A stretch of 14,296 nucleotides of DNA from Oscillospiraceae bacterium (GTDB lineage Bacteria; Bacillota; Clostridia; Oscillospirales; Ruminococcaceae): positions 1 through 14,296 of the forward strand of contig JAGAEK010000205.1 of NCBI GenBank assembly GCA_017828835.1. The letters are read 5' to 3'. The first letter of the stretch is position 1. Each line of letters starts with the position of its first letter. Position numbers and translations under genes: made by a program. This document shows positions 1 to 6,443 of the stretch, piece after piece. The notes beneath the pieces are model-generated. The model had not been told where the DNA came from and did not search any database. It saw only the letters and a program-made list of their open reading frames with translations.

Positions 1-1104
1 CAGGCAATCTCGAATATCGATAAAGAAAAATATGACGTTATTCCGTTATATATCTCTAAATCCGGAAACTTCTACACCGGCGACGTCCTTTTCAACGTTG
101 AAAACTTTCGCGATATTCCGTCGGTTATCAAAAAATCTCAGCAAGTTGCCCCCTACGGCGACAACGGAATGCTGAAGCTTATCCCCATATCCAAATTTTC
201 AAAAAAGATCCTTTCCGCAGACGTCATATTCCCGATAGTACACGGAACAAACTGCGAAGACGGAACTCTTCAGGGACTTATCGAGCTTTATAATATTCCT
301 TACGTCGGATGTAACGTTATGTCATCCGCCGCCGGAATGGATAAATACGTCTCAAAGCTGATACTTAAATCCAGCGGTATCCCTGTCGTCGATGCAAAAC
401 AATATTATAATTTCGAATGGAATAATAACAAAGAAGCTGTCTGTGATGAGCTTGAGAGCTTTACAGCTTACCCGATAATCGTAAAGCCCGTCAATCTCGG
501 CTCAAGTGTCGGAATAAGAAAAGTCCATAACCGCGACGAATTGTTTGACGCGATCGAATTTGCTTTTAATTTTTCGGACAGAGTCATAGTTGAACGCGCA
601 GTACAGAATTTGCGCGAAATAAACTGTTCCGTCTACGGTTCTGCTTCTCAAAGCCAAGCCTCCGTATGCGAGGAACCTATATCCGCGGACGAGATCCTGA
701 GTTATGCCGATAAATATACCTCTTCTTCATCGTCAAAAGGTATGAGCGGCTCAAAGCGCAGGATACCCGCCGAGCTTCCCGAAGAAACTTCGGAATATAT
801 CAGATCTTTAGCCAAAAAAACGTTTACCGCGCTCGACTGCAGCGGCGTTGCAAGGATAGATTTTCTGATGGATTCGGTATCAGGGGAAATCTTTGTCAAC
901 GAGATCAACGCGATTCCCGGTTCTCTTGCCTTTTATCTCTGGGAACCTCTCGGAATCTCTTATCCTCATTTACTTGACGAACTTATTAAAGGCGCATTCA
1001 AACGCGCGCAGGATCGCCGCAGCCTTACCTATTCCTATAACGACAATATCCTCGCTCTCGGAGGCGGCGGATTCAAAGGCGGTATCAAAGGCGCCAAACG
1101 CTGA
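1..1104 (+). CDS. ddl: D-alanine--D-alanine ligase, 5'-truncated by window edge
   Basis: This ATP-grasp enzyme joins two D-alanines to make the dipeptide that ends the peptidoglycan stem; it acts in the cytoplasm. The frame is open from base 1, and residues before the internal Met at base 169 already read as ligase N-terminal domain (VIPLYIS, then GNFYTGD), so the true start lies left of the window. In visible numbering, a VHGTNCEDG-type segment is followed by the Y-V-G-C motif, the ATP-grasp lysine segment PIIVKPVNLGSSVG, the metal-binding Asp287 (RIDFLMD) and Glu301/Asn303 in EINAIPGS. The mobile loop carries ADKY with Tyr239, the position that in E. coli DdlB (Tyr216) goes with D-Ala rather than D-lactate specificity. 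Odd points are five serines in that loop (241-245) and a Gly/Lys-rich tail. The visible part has 367 residues and only a short N-terminus is missing. Confidence 0.93.
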   Translation, partial: QAISNIDKEKYDVIPLYISKSGNFYTGDVLFNVENFRDIPSVIKKSQQVAPYGDNGMLKLIPISKFSKKILSADVIFPIVHGTNCEDGTLQGLIELYNIPYVGCNVMSSAAGMDKYVSKLILKSSGIPVVDAKQYYNFEWNNNKEAVCDELESFTAYPIIVKPVNLGSSVGIRKVHNRDELFDAIEFAFNFSDRVIVERAVQNLREINCSVYGSASQSQASVCEEPISADEILSYADKYTSSSSSKGMSGSKRRIPAELPEETSEYIRSLAKKTFTALDCSGVARIDFLMDSVSGEIFVNEINAIPGSLAFYLWEPLGISYPHLLDELIKGAFKRAQDRRSLTYSYNDNILALGGGGFKGGIKGAKR

Positions 1105-1120
1105 AATTTTATCTTATAAT

Positions 1121-1155
1121 AAAAATGACCGCGTGTAAGACGCGGCCGTTTTTTT
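1121..1155. terminator. Bidirectional intrinsic terminator between ddl and the symporter gene
   Basis: A run of A, then an arm containing CCGCG, a seven-base loop, the complementary CGCGG arm and seven T. The A run on the left becomes a T run when read from the other strand, so the hairpin can end both the rightward ligase transcript and the leftward symporter transcript, which converge here. The outer stem has one mismatch or small bulge. Confidence 0.75.
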
Positions 1156-1161
1156 ATGTAA

Positions 1162-2592
1162 TTATTCTTCAACCGATTTTGTCTGTGTTTTCAGTTTTGC
1201 TTTCTCTTCTTTCGCTCTTTTCGCTTCCGCTGCCACGAATCCGGAAAGTATCACGATCGCGACAACGTTCGGAAGTACCATCAGCATATTGAAAGTATCC
1301 GTAAGCTCCCATACGAGATCGTTCGACACGAGCATACCTATAAAAACGAACGCAAGCGCAATAAGGGAATAAATTATAGTACACAGCTTCGGATTTTTTC
1401 TTCCGAAAAGATATTGTGCATTGATCTTACCGAAAAGGTTCCAGCTGAGAATAGTGGAAAACGCAAAGAAGAACAGGCAGACCGCAACAAATATCGCGCC
1501 GATCTTTTCGCCGAACAAGGTACCGAACGCCGTCTGCGCAAGATTTGCTTTCCCGATATTTTCAGGAATAATACCTTTCGCCAAAATCCCGTCTTTGGTA
1601 TAAAGCGTCGAAATGATAACAAGCGCATTGAGCGTCAGGACGACGAAAGTATCGATAAAAACGCCTATCATCGCCACAACACCCTGCTCGTGAGGCGTTT
1701 TGACGTTTGCCAGCGCGTGCGCGTGAGGAGTGGAACCCATACCGGCTTCATTCGAGAAAAGTCCTCTCTTAGCACCCTGACTGACCGCAATTTTAATAGC
1801 AGTACCGAAAGCTCCGCCGAGGATCGCCTGCGGCTGGAACGCATATTTGAAAATCATACCGATCGTTTCGGGTATAAACTTTATGCGCGACGCCAATATA
1901 ACGATACCGCCGAGAATAAACAATATTGCCATAACAGGCACGATTTTTTCCGTTACCGACGCAAGACGCTGAACGTTTCCGAGAAAAATAACGGCACAGA
2001 TCGCAACGAGAACTATTCCGACTATCCACGCAGGAATCCCGAACGCATTCTCCATTGTAGATCCTATCGAGTTCGACTGGACCATTCCGCCCATAAATCC
2101 GAGCGCGAGAATACTTGCAACCGCAAAGAATCCCGCAAGTATTTTACCGAATCTTCCTTTGAACGCCTCGATTATATAATAAACAGGTCCGCCTTTTACG
2201 TTTCCGTTTTCATCGACCTTGCGCGTCTTTATCGCGAGCGTCGCCTCGGCGTATATCGTAGCCATTCCGAAAAACGCGATGATCCACATCCAGAAAATCG
2301 CACCGGGACCTCCGGTCAGTATCGCACCGGAAGCTCCTATGATATTACCGGTACCGACTTGGGCGGCAATAGCCGTCGAAAGCGCCTGAAACGAGCTGAT
2401 ACCTCTCTTTTGCTTTCCGCCGCTCATCGAAAAATCTCCGAACACTTTCTTAAGTCCCTCTTTAAAGCAACGGATCTGCACAAATTTGGTCCTTATTGTG
2501 AACCAAAGGCCCGCACCTATCAGAAATATTATCAGAATATAATCCGACAGGTAATAATTGATCGTGGTTACGATTTTCAAAAGTTCATTCAT
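1162..2592 (-). CDS. Alanine/glycine:cation symporter (AGCS family)
   Basis: A 476-residue integral membrane protein that imports alanine or glycine with Na+ or H+. It has about ten or more hydrophobic segments and the family signature GGPGAIFWMW near residue 95, preceded by QALSTAIAAQVGTGNI. The conserved SNEAGMGSTPHAHA stretch lies near residue 280, and the lysine-rich tail is cytoplasmic. Length is normal for the family (about 450-500). The start is fixed by AGGAGG eight bases upstream of the ATG. The gene stands alone behind its own promoter and a glycine riboswitch, which points to glycine, probably with alanine, as a physiological substrate. It converges with ddl. The pairing makes sense because alanine supply feeds D-Ala-D-Ala synthesis, but that link is inference. 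Family assignment is firm; the exact substrate and the coupling ion are not shown by the sequence. Confidence 0.94.
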   Translation of the reverse strand: MNELLKIVTTINYYLSDYILIIFLIGAGLWFTIRTKFVQIRCFKEGLKKVFGDFSMSGGKQKRGISSFQALSTAIAAQVGTGNIIGASGAILTGGPGAIFWMWIIAFFGMATIYAEATLAIKTRKVDENGNVKGGPVYYIIEAFKGRFGKILAGFFAVASILALGFMGGMVQSNSIGSTMENAFGIPAWIVGIVLVAICAVIFLGNVQRLASVTEKIVPVMAILFILGGIVILASRIKFIPETIGMIFKYAFQPQAILGGAFGTAIKIAVSQGAKRGLFSNEAGMGSTPHAHALANVKTPHEQGVVAMIGVFIDTFVVLTLNALVIISTLYTKDGILAKGIIPENIGKANLAQTAFGTLFGEKIGAIFVAVCLFFFAFSTILSWNLFGKINAQYLFGRKNPKLCTIIYSLIALAFVFIGMLVSNDLVWELTDTFNMLMVLPNVVAIVILSGFVAAEAKRAKEEKAKLKTQTKSVEE

Positions 2593-2665
2593 TGAAAAAT
2601 CCTCCTAAAATAATATGAAAAAATAAAGCCGCTAATCCATTGACAGATAACGACTTTAGAATAAA

Positions 2666-2704
2666 ACCCAAAAATAAACAAACCTTAACCCTAATAAAAA
2701 GGTT
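2666..2704 (-). terminator. Candidate expression-platform terminator of the glycine riboswitch
   Basis: On the minus strand AACCTT (2704-2699) can pair with AAGGTT (2686-2681), followed by the T-rich run TGTTTATTTTT. The stem is short (6 bp with a 12-base loop), so this is a weak terminator by itself. The same CCTTTT segment can instead pair with AAAAGG (2719-2714) at the 3' end of aptamer 2, giving two mutually exclusive folds. Confidence 0.45.
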
Positions 2705-2876
2705 GCACTTTGTCCTTTTGCCTGAGAGATTGGACGCATCTTTCGATACGCTTTGCCCCTTCGGCGCCTTTACAGGTCTCTCCAAAGTCCTATCCGCTTA
2801 CAGTCTCTATCCCCAAAAGGACGCCTGAGAGTTTTACTCCTTCGGCCGCATACGCATTTCCTGCAAGCATCACTTA
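2703..2876 (-). ncRNA. Tandem glycine riboswitch (gcvT type)
   Basis: The leader of the symporter gene contains two glycine aptamers in series. The second (about 2790-2705) is near consensus: GGAGAGACC (2783-2775), CGCCGAAGGGGC (2766-2755) and CTCTCAGGCAAAAGG (2728-2714). Its closing helix P1 is ACTTTG (2788-2783) with CAAAGT (2712-2707). The first (about 2876-2796) has GCCGAAGGAGT (2846-2836) and CTCTCAGGCG (2831-2822). Its P1 is GCTTGCAG (2868-2861) with CTGTAAGC (2803-2796), one G-U wobble included. Aptamer 1 is compact and lacks the usual GGAGAG. Glycine riboswitches ahead of Na+/alanine symporters are a known arrangement. The downstream folds suggest the switch works by transcription termination. 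Confidence 0.95.
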
Positions 2877-2897
2877 GCCGTATTTTATCCAAAACTT

Positions 2898-2925
2898 ATG
2901 ATAACACTCTTTTTCCGATTGTCAA
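2898..2925 (-). promoter_or_regulatory. Sigma-A type promoter of the riboswitch-symporter transcript
   Basis: On the minus strand a perfect -35 TTGACA (2925-2920) is followed after 16 bases by TATCAT (2903-2898). Transcription should start near 2891, about 15-20 bases before the first aptamer begins. The promoter lies just after the stop codon of the upstream operon, so the symporter has its own transcription start. Confidence 0.85.
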
Positions 2926-2944
2926 GAGTTAATTTAAAATTTCG

Positions 2945-4204
2945 CTAATTTTTAAATTTATATATCTCGTCTGCCGCCGCTATTATCCCCGCTTTGCCGC
3001 TGTAGTAAGTGAGCGCACCCTGAAAATATATCGCAAACGGCTCTCTCATCGGCGCGTCGGCGGAAAGCTCTATCGATGCTCCCGACGTGAACGTACCTGC
3101 CGCCATTATGACCTTGCTGTCGTATCCGGGCATATCCCAAGCTTCCGGAACTACGTTCGAATCGATCGGCGACGCGCTCTGTATTCCTCTGCAAAACGCC
3201 TCTATTTTATCGGCGCTTCCCAATTTCACCGCCTGGATTATATCGTTCCTCTCCGCGTCGTATCCGGGATATGTCTCATACCCGAGCTTTTCAAATACCT
3301 TTGCGGCAAAAGCCGCCGTTTTCAGCGCCGCCGCCGTTACCGACGGAGCATTGAATATTCCCATAAGCATCGGCCTGATCTGCCCAAGGTTGCACCCGAC
3401 TTCTTTTCCCATCCCGACGACTGTCAGCCTTTGCGCCGCTCTGTCAATGTATTCTTTTTTGCCTGCAATGTATCCTCCGGTCGCGGCTATCCCGCCTCCG
3501 GGATTTTTTATAAGCGATCCTACTATCAGATCCGCTCCGACATCTGTCGGCTCAAGCGGCTGCGTGAATTCGCCGTAACAGTTGTCAACTATCACGATCG
3601 CTTCACCGTTCGCTTTTTTTACAATATCTACTGCTTCTTTTATTTCCCCGATACTTATCGCTTTTCTGAGCGAATACCCTCTTGAGCGCTGTATATAGAC
3701 GACTTTTGCGTTTTTCGCTTCGATTTTTACCTTTTCCAGGTCTATCTTATCATTCAAAAGTTCAATTTGCTTATATTGCACCCCGAACTCCATCAATGAA
3801 CCGCTCCCGGTGCCTTTTCTTATTCCTATGACCTCTTCGAGAGTATCGTAAGGCGCGGAAGTTACCGAAAGCATAAGGTCGCCCGGTCTTAACACACCCC
3901 AAAGAGCAGTCGAAAGCGCATGAGTCCCGTTAACGAAATTATGTCTTACAAGCGCGTCTTCGGCAGCGAATATATCCGCAAAGACCCTATCCAACGCCTC
4001 TCTTCCGTCGTCATCATATCCGTACCCTCTCGTTTCGGTAAAATGTCTTTCGCTGATACGGTTCTTAATAAACGCAGAAAGTACTTTCGCTGTACATATT
4101 TCTTCGTTTTTCTCGATCTTTTCAAAGACGTCCCTGCACTCGATCTCTGCTTCTTTTGCGATCTGTTCTATTTTTTCGTCAATTTTTCTTCCGTATATCT
4201 CCAT
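2945..4204 (-). CDS. PLP-dependent methionine gamma-lyase-like protein (YnbB / 'aluminium resistance' family)
   Basis: A fold-type I pyridoxal-phosphate enzyme of the Cys/Met-metabolism group, about 419 residues. The PLP-binding lysine is probably Lys233 in GSLIKNPGGG, followed by AATGGYIAG. The segment RHNFVNGTHALSTAL near residue 90 matches the family's cofactor-phosphate region, and VDNCYGEF supplies the Asp that usually contacts the pyridine nitrogen. Homologues carry the names methionine gamma-lyase family and aluminium resistance protein, but their true substrate is not well established. A TTG nine bases upstream (4213) would add three residues. I chose the ATG at 4204 because AAGG lies nine bases before it and directly abuts the TTG. 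It is the last gene of the queT operon, 28 bases after the radical SAM gene. In many Firmicutes this family sits near miaA/hfq, so this location is different. Confidence 0.88.
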   Translation of the reverse strand: MEIYGRKIDEKIEQIAKEAEIECRDVFEKIEKNEEICTAKVLSAFIKNRISERHFTETRGYGYDDDGREALDRVFADIFAAEDALVRHNFVNGTHALSTALWGVLRPGDLMLSVTSAPYDTLEEVIGIRKGTGSGSLMEFGVQYKQIELLNDKIDLEKVKIEAKNAKVVYIQRSRGYSLRKAISIGEIKEAVDIVKKANGEAIVIVDNCYGEFTQPLEPTDVGADLIVGSLIKNPGGGIAATGGYIAGKKEYIDRAAQRLTVVGMGKEVGCNLGQIRPMLMGIFNAPSVTAAALKTAAFAAKVFEKLGYETYPGYDAERNDIIQAVKLGSADKIEAFCRGIQSASPIDSNVVPEAWDMPGYDSKVIMAAGTFTSGASIELSADAPMREPFAIYFQGALTYYSGKAGIIAAADEIYKFKN

Positions 4205-4232
4205 AACGAACAACCTTATTCAAAAAATATTT

Positions 4233-5120
4233 TTATACTCCCTCAAGATCAAACTCCGGTATATACTCCTCTTTTGCCGAAGATAACTCCTGAACGAACC
4301 CGTCCTCAATATCACTGTTTTCGAGATACTCTCTTACCGTCTCATATTCCTGCAAATTAAGTCTTCTGTTTATTTCAGGGTATTTCCCCGCTTGTCCGCA
4401 AGGCGTATACTGGCTCATAAGACTGAACAGTATCTGTCCCGGAGCAAAGGTATCGCTGACGTAATCTATTACTCCGAACGTATTTTCAAGATGCCCCGGC
4501 AGCACGAGATGTCTTATTATAACGCCGCTTTTCATGATCCCGTTTTCATCGATCGCAAACCTTCCGGTCTGCCTGTACATTTCCTCCGTCGCCGCCTTTG
4601 CGATCTCAAAATAGCCGTCCGCTTTCGAATACTTCTTTGCCAACATATCGTCTGAATATTTTATATCCGGAATATATATATCTATCTTTCCCTCAAGCAT
4701 TTTAAGCGTTTCCGTTTTTTCATAGCCTCCGCAATTATAAACGACCGGAATATTCGGAGGATTTTCAAGAGATTTTGCGATCGCCTCGGCGTAATGAGTC
4801 GGATTCACCAAATTTATATTGTGCGCGCCCTTGTCTTCCAATTCTTTGTAGATTTCCCGGAGTCTTTCTACCGAAACTGTTTTCCCGTAATTTTCCGCGC
4901 TTATTTGGTAATTCTGGCAAAACACGCACTTAAGCGAACATCCGCTGAAAAACACAGTACCCGACCCGCGGTCTCCGCTTATCGGCGGCTCTTCCCAATA
5001 ATGCAGCGCCGCTCTCGCGATCTTCGGCAGCCTTCCGCTTCCGCAAAAACCGTCTCCGCTATTATCGTCTCTGTATTTTTTGCAGTTTCTCGGACAAATA
5101 TCACACAAAACCGACGGCAT
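4233..5120 (-). CDS. Radical SAM protein, PflX / pyruvate formate-lyase-activating-enzyme-like
   Basis: A 295-residue radical SAM protein. Cys61, Cys65 and Cys68 (GCSLKCVFCQNYQIS) form the CX3CX2C motif that binds the SAM-cleaving 4Fe-4S cluster. An additional N-terminal cysteine set, Cys6, Cys9, Cys13 and Cys26, precedes it, as is usual in the PflX-like group (COG1313 type) rather than in true PflA. The segments VYNCGGYE, YIPDIKYS, IIRHLVLPGH and MSQYTPC are typical of that group. No pyruvate formate-lyase or other glycyl-radical partner gene is in the window, so its target is unknown. AGAAGG lies about ten bases before the ATG, and only four bases separate it from the preceding gene, so the two are cotranscribed. 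Its presence in a queT operon leaves room for a role in 7-deazaguanine salvage, which is speculative. Confidence 0.88.
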   Translation of the reverse strand: MPSVLCDICPRNCKKYRDDNSGDGFCGSGRLPKIARAALHYWEEPPISGDRGSGTVFFSGCSLKCVFCQNYQISAENYGKTVSVERLREIYKELEDKGAHNINLVNPTHYAEAIAKSLENPPNIPVVYNCGGYEKTETLKMLEGKIDIYIPDIKYSDDMLAKKYSKADGYFEIAKAATEEMYRQTGRFAIDENGIMKSGVIIRHLVLPGHLENTFGVIDYVSDTFAPGQILFSLMSQYTPCGQAGKYPEINRRLNLQEYETVREYLENSDIEDGFVQELSSAKEEYIPEFDLEGV

Positions 5121-5124
5121 AATA

Positions 5125-5727
5125 TCAGTACCTTCTGAAATAAAATTCTCCGACGTTCTCGTTTCCTTTCGGTAACAGCAAAATCGTATTTTCGGGGCTG
5201 TCCTCTAAATCCGATCCCGCCATTTCTTCAAAATCACAAGGGTAAAAGCTGCCGAAATTATCTTTTTCGCCTTTTCTTGAGGTCTTATAATAATTTCCTC
5301 TGACTTCTCCCGAAATTATATCATCCCAAAAAGATATATATTTACGATTTATAAAAACCTCGGCGCCCCAGTATATGCCCTGCAGATCTTCGCCTTCAAA
5401 AAACTTATACCCAACGTCTATTTTCCCGTATCCGTTTTCCGCTGCTATCTCTCCCGTTGCTCCGACCGTTACGGCAATATTCTTTGTTTCATCATTTTTG
5501 CCGCAAAAATATGCGCTCACTCTGCTCTCGCGTCTCTTTATTACCTCAAAAACCGTAAATTTTATTCCGAGTCCGCATTCCTCGTGCTCACCGTTTTCGA
5601 CCGCGCAGCATCTAACCTGAACGAACGGCTTGTAATCCGCCTTCTCAAGCGGAAAATTTTTCAGCTTTGCCACCGACATAATATCCCATTCCGGGAGCTT
5701 GTCCGTCAAACTTATTTTAAATGCCAT
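5125..5727 (-). CDS. Hypothetical protein, possibly carbohydrate-binding family 9-like
   Basis: I do not recognise this 200-residue protein with certainty. It has no signal peptide or membrane segment and is rich in acidic and aromatic residues, suggesting a soluble beta-rich fold. The layout of W-G-x-E-V-F near residue 125, GEVRGNYYKT near 145 and FGSFYP near 162 loosely recalls CBM9-like domains, where a G-x-W/N-F-Y strand and a final F-G/F-Y strand recur, but the match is weak. AAAGGA is ten bases before the ATG. It sits 14 bases after queT and four before the radical SAM gene, so it belongs to the same transcript. It could also be a lineage-specific enzyme subunit. Confidence 0.8.
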   Translation of the reverse strand: MAFKISLTDKLPEWDIMSVAKLKNFPLEKADYKPFVQVRCCAVENGEHEECGLGIKFTVFEVIKRRESRVSAYFCGKNDETKNIAVTVGATGEIAAENGYGKIDVGYKFFEGEDLQGIYWGAEVFINRKYISFWDDIISGEVRGNYYKTSRKGEKDNFGSFYPCDFEEMAGSDLEDSPENTILLLPKGNENVGEFYFRRY

Positions 5728-5741
5728 TTTTCACATATCCT

Positions 5742-6278
5742 TTATTTATTTTTTGATCCGAATATCTTTTTATCAAGTCCGCTTTTTTCAAGATACCTTA
5801 CAAGCGGCAGTCCGAGTAAAAAGCAGCTTAGTGTTTGTCCTACGGCGACACTTGCCGCAAACGAGAAAAATCCCTGCGCAGTAATTCCGCCGGTCACCAC
5901 ATAAGAAAGTTCCATTCCTATAGCGATCGCATTCACTATAATAGGCGGCAATGCGCTCAATACCGGAAAATTTTTCCATCTTATTTTTCTCAGCATCCTT
6001 GTTAACAATGCCGCAACAAGCGTTGCAAGCGTTCCAACTACAATGTCAATAACTCCCGCCGTATTGACTCCTATCGCCACTCCTATTGAGTTCGCCAAAA
6101 AACATCCCAATGTAACTCCGACTATTGCCTCCGGCGCCAGTACCGGTAAAAGCGTCAATGCCTCCGATATCCTGATCTGTATGACACCGAATCCAAACGA
6201 GCCTATCGCAAGACTTACTGCCGCGTAAATTGCTCCGATCGCCGAACAAACGACCATTTTTTTTAAATCTATCTTCAT
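5742..6278 (-). CDS. queT: QueT family ECF transporter S component (queuosine precursor uptake)
   Basis: A 178-residue membrane protein with about five to six hydrophobic segments, the size of an ECF S component, which binds a vitamin-like substrate and works with the shared EcfA/A'/T module encoded elsewhere. RISEALTLLPVLAPEAIVG near residues 37-55 matches the QueT family, thought to import queuosine precursors such as preQ1, preQ0 or queuine. GFGVIQIRISEA and a charged tail also fit. GAGAGG lies about ten bases before the ATG. It is the first gene of a four-gene minus-strand operon. Many queT genes have a preQ1 riboswitch, but the leader here is only about 22-28 bases, too short to hold one. 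Substrate assignment rests on the family, not on visible binding residues. Confidence 0.88.
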   Translation of the reverse strand: MKIDLKKMVVCSAIGAIYAAVSLAIGSFGFGVIQIRISEALTLLPVLAPEAIVGVTLGCFLANSIGVAIGVNTAGVIDIVVGTLATLVAALLTRMLRKIRWKNFPVLSALPPIIVNAIAIGMELSYVVTGGITAQGFFSFAASVAVGQTLSCFLLGLPLVRYLEKSGLDKKIFGSKNK

Positions 6279-6306
6279 CAGATTATTACCTCTCTGTTTT
6301 TCTATA

Positions 6307-6335
6307 ATGATACACTATTTATTTTTTATAGTCAA
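6307..6335 (-). promoter_or_regulatory. Promoter of the queT operon
   Basis: On the minus strand TTGACT (6335-6330) is followed after exactly 17 bases by TATCAT (6312-6307). Transcription would start near 6300, leaving a leader of roughly 22 bases. It is back to back with the promoter of the binding-protein gene; 17 bases separate the two -35 boxes. Confidence 0.83.
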
Positions 6336-6352
6336 CTTTTTTAACTATCCAT

Positions 6353-6381
6353 TTGACATCTTTGAAAAAATACTGTACTAT
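6353..6381 (+). promoter_or_regulatory. Promoter of the substrate-binding lipoprotein gene
   Basis: A perfect -35 TTGACA (6353-6358) with a 17-base spacer to TACTAT (6376-6381), a moderate -10. It diverges from the queT promoter, so one regulator bound between the -35 boxes could act on both genes; no clear operator is visible. Confidence 0.7.
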
Positions 6382-6405
6382 TATATCATGATTTTTAAAC
6401 TTTTC

Positions 6406-6443
6406 AAAAGGAGTCGTGCGAATACACCGCACGTAATTCAGTT
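6406..6443 (+). promoter_or_regulatory. Ribosome binding site separated from its start codon by a hairpin
   Basis: A strong Shine-Dalgarno AAAAGGAG (6406-6413) lies 30 bases before the ATG at 6444, too far for normal initiation. Between them is a perfect 6-bp hairpin, CGTGCG (6415-6420), loop AATACAC, CGCACG (6428-6433). If folded, it leaves about 11 unpaired bases between SD and ATG, a normal spacing. No alternative in-frame start lies closer to the SD. Confidence 0.7.

Noticed and set aside
1414..2595. Long plus-strand frame of 393 codons opposite the symporter gene
   Set aside because: It is in exact codon-to-anticodon register with the symporter gene and arises from avoidance of TTA, CTA and TCA codons there. 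The translation is Arg/Asn/Tyr-rich with no membrane or domain pattern, and no ribosome site was seen.
2931..2957. AT-rich imperfect palindrome after the PLP enzyme stop codon as a terminator
   Set aside because: The stem is nearly all A-T with a mismatch and is not followed by a T run; support is too weak to annotate.
3087..3578. Plus-strand frame opposite the PLP enzyme gene
   Set aside because: It lies wholly within a well-supported gene on the other strand and has no family-like sequence.
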